Below, piece by piece: positions 16,951-25,898 of a DNA stretch of 64,000 bases (position 1 is the first letter of the stretch; each line of letters starts with the position of its first letter). Made by a program: the position numbers and the translations under genes. The notes below the pieces were generated by a model that had not been told where the DNA came from, did not search any database, and worked only from the letters and a program-made list of their open reading frames with translations. Location: the NCBI GenBank assembly GCA_050174775.1, contig JBFXJP010000005.1, positions 62,001-126,000 on the forward strand, in the 5' to 3' direction. Source of the stretch: CAYPGJ01 sp050174775 (GTDB lineage: Bacteria; Planctomycetota; Phycisphaerae; Phycisphaerales; UBA1924).

Positions 16951-18267
16951 ATGTCGAGACGCGTGGTCATCACGGGTGTCGGGGCGGTGACGCCATTTGG
17001 CGTCGGCGCCGATGCGCTCTGGGAGGGATTGCTCTCGGGCGAATCCCGACTGGCCCCCATACAGCGATTCGACGCCTCGGCCTTCCGCAGCAGCCTCGCG
17101 GGCGAAGTCAAAGACTTCGCCGCCAAAGACTTCGTGCCGAAGTCCTACCGCAAAGCCGTCAAAGTCATGGCCCGCGACATCGAGTTGGCCGTCGGCGCCG
17201 CCAAGTGCGCCGTCGAGGACGCCGGCATCCTCACCAAGGGGATTCTCCCCGAAGGCGAGGAGGGCACGCCCACCTACGACGGCTCACGCGTGGGCTGTCA
17301 CATCGGGGCGGGCCTGATCGCCGCGGAAACCGACGAACTCACCGGCGCTCTCGCAACAGCCGTCGCCCCCGGCGGCGACTTCGACCTGAAAACCTGGGGC
17401 GAGCGCGGCATGCAAAACCTGCAGCCCCTCTGGCTCCTCAAATACCTCCCCAACATGCTCGCCTGCCACGTCACGATCATCCACGACGCGCGCGGCCCCT
17501 CCAACACCATCACCTGTGCCGAGGCCTCCGGCCTCCTCTCGATCGGCGAGTCCCTGCGCGTCATCGAGCGCGGCGATGCCGACATCTGCTTCTCAGGCGG
17601 CGCCGAGAGCAAGGTCAATCTCATGGGCCTCATCCGCATGGACCTCGCAGGCCGCCTGGCGCCCACCCACTCCGAACGAGACGGCTCAAAGTGCGTCCGT
17701 CCCTACGACACAGAAGCCCAGGGTGGCATCATCGGTGAAGGCGGCGGAATCGTAATGCTCGAGAGCGCCGAAACCGCCGCAGCACGCGGCGCCAAGCCCT
17801 ACGCCGAGGTCGCCGGCTTCGGCGCCGGGCACTCTCCCCGCTCCGACGACCCCCAGGAACGCGCCGAGGGCCTCATCGCCGCGATCGAGAGCGCGCTCGA
17901 AGACGCCGCGATCAGTCCCGACGCGATCGACGCCATCGTCCCCCACGCATCCGGCATCCGTGAGGTCGACAGCGAAGAAGCGAGCGCCTTCGCCCGTGTG
18001 TTCGGAAAACGACTGGGTGACATCCCTCTCATCACGCTGACGCCCAGCATCGGCGACCTCATGGCCGGCAGCGGTGGGGTGGCCGCAGGGGTCGGCGCCA
18101 TGTGCGTCCGCCGTCAGGCCCTGCCCGCTCGCCTGCACGCCGGGCGCCCGGCGACCGGGCTTCGAGCCGAGGCCAGCGGCCAACGCGACGCCAGACTCAC
18201 CCACGTCCTCGTCTGCACCAACGCTCTGGGGGGGCAGAACGCGGCGTTGGTGTTGAAGGCGGTGTAA
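16951..18267 (+). CDS. ketosynthase-fold protein lacking the catalytic Cys and one His (CLF-like)
   Basis: A 438-residue thiolase-fold protein clearly related to beta-ketoacyl-ACP synthases (N-terminus RRVVITGVGAVTPFGVGADALW, then GPSNTIT and GGxxNxALV-like ends). The nucleophile elbow reads TCAEASGLLSIGES. Aligned on the following SIG, Glu191 sits where active enzymes have Cys, and Cys189 is two residues early. The first His is kept (PHASGI, His332), but the KSxxGH motif has become TPSIGD, so Lys and the second His are gone (Thr/Asp369). This matches chain-length-factor or loading KSQ proteins, which have Gln at the Cys position. It probably pairs with the active ketosynthase at 18819. Confidence 0.88.
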   Translation: MSRRVVITGVGAVTPFGVGADALWEGLLSGESRLAPIQRFDASAFRSSLAGEVKDFAAKDFVPKSYRKAVKVMARDIELAVGAAKCAVEDAGILTKGILPEGEEGTPTYDGSRVGCHIGAGLIAAETDELTGALATAVAPGGDFDLKTWGERGMQNLQPLWLLKYLPNMLACHVTIIHDARGPSNTITCAEASGLLSIGESLRVIERGDADICFSGGAESKVNLMGLIRMDLAGRLAPTHSERDGSKCVRPYDTEAQGGIIGEGGGIVMLESAETAAARGAKPYAEVAGFGAGHSPRSDDPQERAEGLIAAIESALEDAAISPDAIDAIVPHASGIREVDSEEASAFARVFGKRLGDIPLITLTPSIGDLMAGSGGVAAGVGAMCVRRQALPARLHAGRPATGLRAEASGQRDARLTHVLVCTNALGGQNAALVLKAV

Positions 18268-18315
18268 AGTCTCGGACTGTCCTGACCTTTCGCACTACCA
18301 ATGCTGGAGACCACC

Positions 18316-18816
18316 ATGGCGCACGAACGCCGCCCACCCGTTCCCATCGAGGACCTCGACCCCGCTCTCACCGACGTCAGCCGTCAGGTGATCGGCTTCG
18401 CCATCGAGATCCACAAGGCGCTGGGCCCGGGCTTCGAACGGGACATCTACGAGCGAGCCCTCACGCTCGAACTCGAGCAGGCCGGCATCGCCTACCGCGT
18501 GCATCACGAGGTTCCGGTCCAGTACAAGTCGCAGGTCGTCGGCGAGCACATCATCGGCCTCTTCGTCGATAACCGCTTCGCCGTCGAGGTCATGGCCGTC
18601 TCCCGCGAGATCGACGGGCTCGATCGCACCAAGCTCCGCGCACAGCTCCGCGCAGCAGACCTCGAGCTCGGCCTCATCATCAACTTCGGCGAGCGCCGCC
18701 TCAAGGACGGCCTCGTCCGCGTCCTCAACCCCGACAAGCTCAACGCCATGCGCGCCGCGCGCGGCGAGGTCGTCCACGACCACGACGACGAGGATGACGA
18801 CGACTACGAGGATTGA
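18316..18816 (+). CDS. GxxExxY-family protein with degenerate PD-(D/E)xK site
   Basis: A 166-residue protein of the GxxExxY family, a PD-(D/E)xK-fold group: IEIHKALGPGFERDIYERAL, then FAVEVMAV and LELGLIINFGERRLKDG. The start at 18316 has GGAG six bases upstream; an ATG at 18301 in the same frame is an alternative. In the family the core is usually DLxVENKxIVELKAV. Here the Asp position is Gly81 and the Lys position is Met93, with only Glu91 left, so nuclease activity is unlikely. The signature itself is shifted (GFERDIY). The tail is very acidic. It lies between two ketosynthase genes, 49 bases after the first, and ends at the start of the second. Confidence 0.82.
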   Translation: MAHERRPPVPIEDLDPALTDVSRQVIGFAIEIHKALGPGFERDIYERALTLELEQAGIAYRVHHEVPVQYKSQVVGEHIIGLFVDNRFAVEVMAVSREIDGLDRTKLRAQLRAADLELGLIINFGERRLKDGLVRVLNPDKLNAMRAARGEVVHDHDDEDDDDYED

Positions 18817-18818
18817 GC

Positions 18819-20186
18819 GTGGTGGCAAGACACGATCGCGCCCGCAGGCGCGTGGTGATCACGGGCACGGGGTGGGTCACCCCCCTCGGGCATGATGTCG
18901 ACGCCGTCTGGGCGCGCCTCCTCAAGGGCGACTCCGGCGTCGATCGCATCACGCGCTTCGACGCCTCCACCTTCACCACCGACTTCGCCGCCGAAGTCCG
19001 CAACTACCGCCTCGAGGACTTCCTCCCCGACGCCGCGCGCCACGCCGACGCCGGCCTGAACACCCGCTTCGCGCTCGGCGCCGCCGCGCGCGCATGGGCC
19101 CAGGCCGGGCTCGGCCAGCCACCCGGCTCCAAACGCAGCTCCCACATCCCCCGCAGGCGCATCGGCGTCTACCTCGGCTCGGGCGAAGGCTCGCTCGACT
19201 TCGGCAACTTCGTAGCGACCAACCTCGCAGGCTGGGACAGCGGCTCGCGATCCCTCGACGCGAAACGCTGGGCGGCCACGGCCTACCAGCGCATGGTCGC
19301 CGCACGCGAGATCGAGCAAGAGCCCAACATGCCCCTCTCACACATCGCCGACGCCTTTGGCGCCGGAGGGCCCGCCTACAACTGCCTCACCGCCTGCGCC
19401 GCCTCCACACAAGCCATCGGCGAAGCCACCGAGATCCTCCGACGAGGCGACGCCGACGTCATGATCGCCGGCGGCGCCCACACCATGATCCACCCGCTCG
19501 GCGTCACGGGCTTCATCCGTCTCACCGCGCTCTCCAGCCAGAAGGACGACCCGCCCCGCGCACCCCGCCCCTTCGACGCCACACGCGGCGGCTTTGTCAT
19601 GGGCGAGGGCGCCGGCATGCTCATCCTCGAGGCCGCTGATCACGCCCTCGCTCGCGGCGCCACGCCCCTCGCCGAGATCGTCGGCTACGGCTCCTCCGCA
19701 GACGCCTTCCGCATCACCGACATCCAGCCCGAAGGCCTCGGCGCCCAGGCCGCCATGCGCGAAGCGCTCGCCGAGGCCGACATCGATCCGCTCGCCCAAA
19801 GCAACGACGGACGATGCGGCATCCACTACATCTCCGCCCACGGCACGGGCACCAAAGAGAACGATTCCATCGAAACCAAAGCGATCAAAGCGGTGTTCGG
19901 GCCCATGGCGCCCCGCACCCCCGTGAGCTCGGTGAAATCGATGTTCGGCCACCTCATCGCCGCCGCAGGCGCAGTCGAACTCATCACCTGCGTCATGGCG
20001 ATCCGCAGCGGTTGGGTCCCGCCCACGATGAACCTCCATCACCCCGACCCGGCGTGCGACCTCGACTACGTTCCCAACGCCGCGCGAGACCTCTCTGCCA
20101 CAGGCGGCGTCGACACCTGCCTCAGCAACTCCTTCGGGTTCGGCGGGCAGAACGACACACTGATCGTGCGCCGCTGGCGCGGGTGA
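18819..20186 (+). CDS. beta-ketoacyl-ACP synthase (FabF/KAS II-like), active site intact
   Basis: A 455-residue ketosynthase with the full catalytic set: TACAAS (Cys193), HGTGT (His341) and KSMFGH (Lys373, His378), ending in SNSFGFGGQN. It should condense malonyl-ACP with an acyl chain. The exact start is unclear. GTG at 18819 has GAGG at seven bases; a TTG at 18813 would overlap the previous stop as TTGA. A family-atypical insert of about 60 residues lies near residues 100-165. Together with the Cys-less partner at 16951 it forms a KSalpha/KSbeta-like pair, which suggests a dedicated lipid or polyketide product rather than housekeeping fatty acids (inference). No ACP gene is nearby. Confidence 0.92.
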   Translation: MVARHDRARRRVVITGTGWVTPLGHDVDAVWARLLKGDSGVDRITRFDASTFTTDFAAEVRNYRLEDFLPDAARHADAGLNTRFALGAAARAWAQAGLGQPPGSKRSSHIPRRRIGVYLGSGEGSLDFGNFVATNLAGWDSGSRSLDAKRWAATAYQRMVAAREIEQEPNMPLSHIADAFGAGGPAYNCLTACAASTQAIGEATEILRRGDADVMIAGGAHTMIHPLGVTGFIRLTALSSQKDDPPRAPRPFDATRGGFVMGEGAGMLILEAADHALARGATPLAEIVGYGSSADAFRITDIQPEGLGAQAAMREALAEADIDPLAQSNDGRCGIHYISAHGTGTKENDSIETKAIKAVFGPMAPRTPVSSVKSMFGHLIAAAGAVELITCVMAIRSGWVPPTMNLHHPDPACDLDYVPNAARDLSATGGVDTCLSNSFGFGGQNDTLIVRRWRG

Positions 20187-21010
20187 ATCCGTACACGACC
20201 CCGACCGATCGGAGACGGGACCAGCACGTGGGAGACGCGGCCACCATCGCAGAGCGTGCCGGCCGACGCGCCCGCGCCCTCTGGCGCCGCCGCCCCAACT
20301 CCTTGAACTTCACATCCAACCCGACACGCCTCGCGCTCCGCGCCGCCCTCGCCCTCGCCTTCGCGCTCACCCTCACCCTCCTCCTCCTGGCGCTCCTCTC
20401 ATCCCTCGCGCCCTCATGGTGGAGTGATGCGCTCCGGCTCACCGCCGTGCCGAGCGACGTGGGCGAACGCGTGGAGCGCGCCATCGTCAGCGAGACACAC
20501 CGCGCCCGCCCGCAGGGCGAAACCTGGGCGATGGCCATCACACAAGAACAGGCAAACGCCTGGCTCAGAGATCGACTCCCGAAGTGGGCGTCCAACCGCG
20601 GCATCCGCGCTGCCCCCGGAGCCGCGGTCCGAGTCCGCTTCGTCGAGAACGCGATCATCGTCGGCGCACAGGAGAGAGAAGGCGCCCGCGTGTTCACCGC
20701 CAGCCTCCGCCCCGAACTCCGATCCGACGGCAGCCTCTGGGCGCGCCTCCTGTCCGTGAGCGCAGGCCGAATGCCCGCCCCGACGTCCCTCGCGCTCGAC
20801 GGACTGCATTCCATGATCGGAAACACACAGACCAACGGCAATCACTCCCCGGTCACCGTGCTGACCGGAAAGTCTCCCGCAGTCGAGAAAGCGGAAGTGC
20901 GACTCGAAGACGGTCGGCGCGTGCACCCGCGCGAGATCCGCGTCGAGCCGGGCCGCATCATCATCCTCTGGGAAACCGTCCCGCCCGCACGCGCCTCCTC
21001 CGGGTCGTGA
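20183..21010 (+). CDS. membrane-anchored protein, function unknown, coupled to the ketosynthase
   Basis: A 275-residue protein. The GTG start at 20183 overlaps the ketosynthase stop (GTGA), indicating translational coupling; a GTG at 20228 is an alternative. A single strong membrane segment lies at about residues 53-77 (LALAFALTLTLLLLALLSS). The rest is predicted outside the cytoplasm: AITQEQANAWLRDRLPKW, then an alternating-strand region (AVRVRFVENAIIVGAQE) and an ending with VRLEDGRRVHPREIRVEPG. The layout is like small lipid-binding or AsmA/LmeA-like beta proteins, but I cannot assign a family. Its neighbours suggest work on the product of the ketosynthase pair. Confidence 0.75.
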   Translation: MNPYTTPTDRRRDQHVGDAATIAERAGRRARALWRRRPNSLNFTSNPTRLALRAALALAFALTLTLLLLALLSSLAPSWWSDALRLTAVPSDVGERVERAIVSETHRARPQGETWAMAITQEQANAWLRDRLPKWASNRGIRAAPGAAVRVRFVENAIIVGAQEREGARVFTASLRPELRSDGSLWARLLSVSAGRMPAPTSLALDGLHSMIGNTQTNGNHSPVTVLTGKSPAVEKAEVRLEDGRRVHPREIRVEPGRIIILWETVPPARASSGS

Positions 21011-21024
21011 GTCACGAGCCCGAG
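20998..21024. terminator. hairpin at the junction of convergent genes
   Basis: CTCcGGGtCGT and ACGaGcCCGAG form a stem with two mismatches around a 5-base loop, centred on the one-base gap between the convergent stops at 21010 and 21012. It may terminate both genes. Confidence 0.4.
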
Positions 21025-23714
21025 GACGACGCCCCGCCGCTCATCCGCTGCCGCAATCGCTCGAGCCGCTCCTGATGGATTGGCCGATCAGGCTCCAGCT
21101 TTGTGAGCGCAACCAGATGGCGCTCCGCGGTGGCGAAGTCACCGCGCATCAGCGCAATCGTCGCCGCCAATTCGCGCAGCTCCCCTCGGAACGGACCGAT
21201 CTGCGTCGCCCGCTCCGCCTTCTCACCCGCCCGATCCAGCTCGCGCAGCGCCGCATACCGACGCGCCAGCGCCTCCGCGAACGTCGCGCTCCGCTCCTCG
21301 CGCGCGTCCAGATGCTCCAGGTGCGGGATCGCCTCGTCCTGCGCATCCTCCGACGCGAGATAGATCCGGGCCAACGCACGATGCGGCGCCGAATCCACAG
21401 GCCGTGCCTCCGCGTACGCCTCGTAGAGCGGCACAAGGCCCTCCGAAGGCTCGCCCCCGTTCATGGCCTCTGCGAACGCGATCTTCGCCTCCAACACCTC
21501 AGGATGACGCGGGTGATCAGCCAGAATCGCGTCGATGCGCTGCGGCGTCGGCTGCGCAATATCCACATCAGGCGCCTTCGGCGCCGCGAGCCGCACAAAC
21601 GACAACCCCGCCGATCGTGCCGCCAGACGCATCGCGCCGACCGCCTCCACACGCGCCGTGTCATCCTCAAGCGCATGGCGAGCCAGCAACTCACTCAGGC
21701 CCGGCTCAGGCGCCAACCCCCACGCCTTCACCTCCTCCTTCGCCCACGGCAGAAACGCCGCGACAAACTCGTCCTGCGACACGCCCAGCACGCGCTGCAT
21801 GGCCGCATCCTCGCGCACGCCCTCGGCGTACAGGTCCATCAGGTCCAGCGGCGCCTGTGCGCCCCACCGCTCCACGATGAACTGGTACATCCAATGCCCC
21901 TGCGCATACGCCTGCGCACGGTCCGTCGGCTTCTCCGGACGAACGAACGCGAGGTTGATCTTCCGCATGTCGAAGATCTCATCACGCGCAAGCGCGTTCG
22001 CGAGCAGGCGCGCCGTGTTGTAGTCCCGAGGCCCGGCCTCGAGATACACAGCAGCCGCCTCGGTGAACCAGTGCGGAATCCTGTTCTTGGTCCGCGACAG
22101 CGTCACCGTGTGCGTGTACTCGTGCCGGATCACCCGCACCCAGTCGTACTCCCCCTCGTGCTTCGGGCCGACCTTCGGCGCCTCCATCGCGATCACCGGC
22201 CCCGTGGCAGCAGCGATCGTGTGAATGTCCGGCATGCCCGTGATCCGCACCGCGAACCACTCGTGGTCCGGCAGCAACTCGATCACCGTCTTCTGCGCCG
22301 GCTCGTGCTCGATGCCCGCGGCCACCACCCGGTGAATCTCCTCGAGCGGCGCCAACATCTCCCGCGCCAGCACCTCGTCGACCCCGGGCCGGAACCGCAC
22401 CACAAAGTGCTCCGACTCGATCGTCGAGTACGTCAGCAACTCCTCGATGAGCGTCAGCGAATTCCGTGCGCGGACATTGAACGGGTCGAGTCGCGTCGCC
22501 GCACGCAGCGCCACGGCCGCGCGATCGTCCCGACCCGACTGCAGCTCCAGCAAGCCAAGCTCGATCTGCGGCGGCGCCCAGTTGGGCATCCGCTCCGCCG
22601 CACTTCCGAGAAACTCCGCCGCCACGCCGTACTGCCGAGACTCCGACAGCGCCCTCCCCACCGCAAACACGCCGCGCGCCGAGCCAGGCTCCAGCTCCTC
22701 CAACATGCTCAAACGACGCTGCAGCGACTCCTGATCATCACGCACCGCGGCAGCCGCCGCGTACACCGCGATCCCCTCACGGAAGTTCGGATGCCGCGCC
22801 AGCACCGGCTCCAACGCCTCCTCCGCCCCCTCAGCATCGTTCTGCCGCAGCGCCGCAGCAGCACGAATCAACCCTCCCTGCGCCGACACCGCCTCCGGAT
22901 CGTCCGTGAGGTTCCGAACGAGCGCATCAAGCCGTGCGGCGGCCTCCTCCGCGCCGTCCATGTTGAAACCGTCCACCGACAACCGGCCCAGCATCGCCCA
23001 ACCGACCGCACTCCGAGGGTGCAGCGACAACGCCCCTAGCACGGCCTTCGCCGCGTCCGGACGATTGTCCTTGTCATACAACAACATCGCCTCGGCAAGC
23101 GGCACGCTCGGCTCGAGCCGATCCAACTCCTCGCGCGCGCGCGCGAGCAGGTTGTTCAACTGGTGATAGTCCTGCGATTGGGCGCCCAGCAGACGCGCCC
23201 GCAACAGCAACGCGCGAACCCCATCCGCGATGTCCGCCGCGCTCACCCCGGCCCGCGCCGACAACGCATCCACAATCCCGTCCGTCGCGCGCGCCGCCTC
23301 ATCTCGCCGACCCACCGCCTCCAAGCTCTCCGCACGCAACCACATCGCGCGCACGCCCGGAGCATCGCCGATCAACTCCAAAGCCTGCGCCGCATCGCCT
23401 CGACGCAGCATCGCCTCTGCGCGATCCAGCGCCGGAACATCCTCGTGCTGCAGCGACACATCGTCCCACGCGCCCACCGCGAGCGCCGCCCGCGCGCGCA
23501 TCAACGGCGTTTCAAGATCCGACGGCGTCCACAACCCGTGAGCCACCCGGATCTCGCGCTTCTCCTCCTCCGAGAGATACGGCGCCTGCGACGCCTGGAA
23601 CAACGCCGGCGCCACCGACGGCTCAGGCAGACTCTGAGGCGCCTCCGGCCCAGCCAACGCGGCGCCGCTCACCAGCAGACTCGTCACCAACCCCAACGTC
23701 TGTCGCACGCTCAT
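21012..23714 (-). CDS. exported TPR protein with peptidase-MA-like zinc protease domain
   Basis: A 900-residue protein. The start at 23714 is the ATG that opens a signal peptide (SVRQTLGLVTSLLVSGAALA) and has a GGAGG-rich site upstream. Residues about 40-440 are helical TPR-like repeats (Ala-rich pairs such as AEEALEPVLARHPNFREGIA). Then comes a gluzincin domain with HEYTH (His531, Glu532, His535) and a downstream HWFTEAAAVYLE that should give the third ligand Glu. Further TPR-like repeats follow to the C-terminus. This combination is known as a DUF1570/peptidase MA-like protein. Its role is probably in the periplasm; the substrate is unknown. It is the last gene of a minus-strand pair with the LolA-like gene. 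Confidence 0.85.
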   Translation of the reverse strand: MSVRQTLGLVTSLLVSGAALAGPEAPQSLPEPSVAPALFQASQAPYLSEEEKREIRVAHGLWTPSDLETPLMRARAALAVGAWDDVSLQHEDVPALDRAEAMLRRGDAAQALELIGDAPGVRAMWLRAESLEAVGRRDEAARATDGIVDALSARAGVSAADIADGVRALLLRARLLGAQSQDYHQLNNLLARAREELDRLEPSVPLAEAMLLYDKDNRPDAAKAVLGALSLHPRSAVGWAMLGRLSVDGFNMDGAEEAAARLDALVRNLTDDPEAVSAQGGLIRAAAALRQNDAEGAEEALEPVLARHPNFREGIAVYAAAAAVRDDQESLQRRLSMLEELEPGSARGVFAVGRALSESRQYGVAAEFLGSAAERMPNWAPPQIELGLLELQSGRDDRAAVALRAATRLDPFNVRARNSLTLIEELLTYSTIESEHFVVRFRPGVDEVLAREMLAPLEEIHRVVAAGIEHEPAQKTVIELLPDHEWFAVRITGMPDIHTIAAATGPVIAMEAPKVGPKHEGEYDWVRVIRHEYTHTVTLSRTKNRIPHWFTEAAAVYLEAGPRDYNTARLLANALARDEIFDMRKINLAFVRPEKPTDRAQAYAQGHWMYQFIVERWGAQAPLDLMDLYAEGVREDAAMQRVLGVSQDEFVAAFLPWAKEEVKAWGLAPEPGLSELLARHALEDDTARVEAVGAMRLAARSAGLSFVRLAAPKAPDVDIAQPTPQRIDAILADHPRHPEVLEAKIAFAEAMNGGEPSEGLVPLYEAYAEARPVDSAPHRALARIYLASEDAQDEAIPHLEHLDAREERSATFAEALARRYAALRELDRAGEKAERATQIGPFRGELRELAATIALMRGDFATAERHLVALTKLEPDRPIHQERLERLRQRMSGGASSSGS

Positions 23715-23835
23715 CGATCGACCCCTCCCGCCCCTCCTGTCACAGGGCGCCACGGGTATATACGTCCGAAACTCCCCCCTAGATCGGCTTATCCGCCCCG
23801 ACGATCCTGCGAGCCCGCGACCGAATCCCGCGACC

Positions 23836-24633
23836 TCACTGAGCCGAGCCGCCCTCCTCCGTCTGGACGTCCCACCCACTGCCCGGTTCGGGCGGCTCCG
23901 TCGAGAACACATTCTCCGGGATGGCGCCCGGCGCGTTCGGCTCCAGGTTGATCAGCACCACCCACGACTCATCACCAGACCGCTCCACCGTCCGCGCCAT
24001 ACGAGGCAGATACGTCTCCCGATCAAACCAAAGCCGCACCTCTCGGAACTGCGGCTTGCGCCCCGCGCTCTCCCGGGGCGTCAGCACGAGCTGCACCGTC
24101 TCTCCCAGAAACGGCAGGCTCGCCCGATCCGCGTCCTCAACGCCGTCCTCGGCCTCGCGCACCTCACTCGTGAACTGCGCAAGCACTTCTCCCGCCTTCA
24201 GCCCCACCGGCAGCGGAATCGGCGACTGCGACGGCGCCAACGGGTCCGCGCCCGCAAGCCCCATCCTGCGCCGAATGAACCGCTTCTCGCGCGGATGCTC
24301 CTCAACCAGCCATTCCGAATCGAAGATCCATCCCTCCGGGTCGTCCGACACGCGCTCCCCCACCCACAACCGTTCGAACAACACCGCAAACGCGCGCGAC
24401 TCCTCCGCCGACGACGCTCGGTAATAGAACGTCCCGAGCCGCACGTGCCGGTCGCCCTGCAACAGAAATCGCCGGTCGTACGCCACCTCGGCAGCCAGCG
24501 TCCTCACCCCCGCGTGCGCCGCCTCGACGCGCTGGAGCAGCTCGCCCCCGTCGCGCGGAGTCTCCCCCGAGACACGAGCCGCACTCACACCCAGCGCCAA
24601 CACGCCAACAGAAAACCCGACCAAGCGACGCAT
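23836..24633 (-). CDS. LolA-like outer-membrane lipoprotein carrier family protein
   Basis: A 265-residue exported protein with a signal peptide (about 1-21). The mature part has the LolA-fold pattern: LLQRVEAAHAGVRTLAAEVAYDRRF near the start and FREVRLWFDRETYLPRMARTV followed by NLEPNAPGAIPENVFS near the end. LolA-like proteins carry lipids or lipoproteins across the periplasm in a hydrophobic half-barrel. There is a middle insert with LPVGLKAGEVLAQF. GGGGAGA precedes the ATG at 24633. It lies 121 bases upstream of the TPR-peptidase gene on the same strand. A true LolA role is not certain because many paralogues exist in planctomycetes. Confidence 0.8.
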   Translation of the reverse strand: MRRLVGFSVGVLALGVSAARVSGETPRDGGELLQRVEAAHAGVRTLAAEVAYDRRFLLQGDRHVRLGTFYYRASSAEESRAFAVLFERLWVGERVSDDPEGWIFDSEWLVEEHPREKRFIRRRMGLAGADPLAPSQSPIPLPVGLKAGEVLAQFTSEVREAEDGVEDADRASLPFLGETVQLVLTPRESAGRKPQFREVRLWFDRETYLPRMARTVERSGDESWVVLINLEPNAPGAIPENVFSTEPPEPGSGWDVQTEEGGSAQ

Positions 24634-24769
24634 CTATCGTCTCCCCATCATCGAACCGAGGGGATCAGGACGCCGCCAACGCCGGCGGCGCCGAGACCAG
24701 CATACGACGCGACCGGCGCGACACCTGCCTACGCTTGCGGTCGACCCGAGCCAACCCAAGGAGTCTTAC

Positions 24770-25495
24770 ATGCGGAACGTGGAGCGGTTGATCGTGACGG
24801 GCCTCGCAGCGGGCGCTGCCCTCCTCTCCCCCCTCGCCGCCCACGCGGCCGAGCGCACTGAAAGCGGCAAGACGCTCGTCATCCCCTCAGAGCACGCCTC
24901 CCAAGGCCAGCCCTACTACGTCCACAACGGGCTCGACGCACAGGTCACGTTCATCTCCGACGCGCCCCTCGAGCACATCAAGGGCACGTCCAACAAGGTC
25001 GTCGGCTACGCCGTGCGATCCACGGGTGATGGTCTTGCGCTTGGCGCGGGTGAGTTTGCCCTTCCCGTGGCCTCCCTCGATACGGGCATCCCTCTCAGAA
25101 ATGAGCATCTGCAGGGCGAGCGGTGGATGAACGCCCCAACCCACCCCGACGTCCTCTTTGTGCTCAAGAGCACCAAGGACGCGAACGAGGTGAAGAAGTC
25201 CGACACCTTCACGACGTACGCCGTGACGCTGGTGGGCACGATGACGGTCAAGGGGACGTCCCGCGAGATGGAGATTCCCGCCCGCATCACCCTCATGCCG
25301 GCAAACGACCAGACCAAGGTCCGCGCCCCGGGCGATCTGATGGCCATCCGCGCCACCTACGACATCAAGATGAGCGACTTCGGCATCGGGGTTGACGACC
25401 CCGGCATCAAGATCGGCAAGCTCTCCGACACGCTGACCATGGACACCTTCCTGCTCCTCTCCACCGTCTCCCCCGACGACGTCCGGCGGCGCTGA
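24770..25495 (+). CDS. YceI-like periplasmic protein
   Basis: A 241-residue exported protein with a signal peptide (about 1-27, ending at AHAAE). The body follows the YceI lipocalin-like pattern: VTFISDAPLEHIKGTSNKVVGY, then a SLDTGIPLRNEHLQGERWMN stretch, HPDVLFVLKS, TLVGTMTVKGTSREMEIPA and a strand ending SDFGIG. YceI proteins bind polyisoprenoid or other amphiphiles in the periplasm. The usual NERRDEHL is replaced by RNEHLQGERWMN. AAGGAG lies at the right distance before the ATG. The gene is followed 13 bases later by a small membrane protein. Confidence 0.88.
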   Translation: MRNVERLIVTGLAAGAALLSPLAAHAAERTESGKTLVIPSEHASQGQPYYVHNGLDAQVTFISDAPLEHIKGTSNKVVGYAVRSTGDGLALGAGEFALPVASLDTGIPLRNEHLQGERWMNAPTHPDVLFVLKSTKDANEVKKSDTFTTYAVTLVGTMTVKGTSREMEIPARITLMPANDQTKVRAPGDLMAIRATYDIKMSDFGIGVDDPGIKIGKLSDTLTMDTFLLLSTVSPDDVRRR

Positions 25496-25508
25496 GCGAG
25501 CCAACAAC

Positions 25509-25898
25509 ATGATCCGACTGGTTGCTCGATGGACGATCCTGCTGTGCTGTGCGCTGGTGGTCGCGCAGGGCGTGCTGTTGTGGGACGCCACCGGGCGCGC
25601 GGGGTACACACGGTTTAAGGACACGGATCGGGCCGCGCGGGAGGCCTCCGCGCCGAGCGCGGCCGATCTCTTTGCAGACACCGGACTTACGGACGGGGGC
25701 GACGTCCGGGTGGCGGAGGTCCCCAACGGGTTTGCGCTGGGGCTGCTCCCCTCGACGTACCCGTGGCGGGTCTGGGACCCGCACCTCGCGTCGCTCGTGA
25801 CGATCGCGGCGCCGGCGCTCCTCATTTCCGTGCTGACTCTTCTGCTCACTCGCGCGAGGAAGCCGGTCGCAAGTCAGGACGCGGCCTCGTCGTCGTGA
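25509..25898 (+). CDS. small membrane protein, function unknown
   Basis: A 129-residue protein with a hydrophobic segment at each end (about residues 5-25 and 94-113) and a loop of about 65 residues with FKDTDRAAREA and DVRVAEVPNGFALGLLPST between them. It follows the YceI-like gene by 13 bases, so it is probably co-transcribed. Its 3' end overlaps the end of the convergent ruvX gene by 25 bases. I do not recognise a family. Confidence 0.65.
   Translation: MIRLVARWTILLCCALVVAQGVLLWDATGRAGYTRFKDTDRAAREASAPSAADLFADTGLTDGGDVRVAEVPNGFALGLLPSTYPWRVWDPHLASLVTIAAPALLISVLTLLLTRARKPVASQDAASSS

Noticed and set aside
17515..17520. Cys189 as the ketosynthase nucleophile in the 16951 gene
   Set aside because: Alignment on the following SIG/AIG motif and helix places Glu191, not Cys189, at the elbow. 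A structural model should confirm this.
21075..23039. Open frame of 654 codons on the plus strand
   Set aside because: Antisense to the TPR/peptidase gene, with Arg/His/Gln-rich translation and no family.
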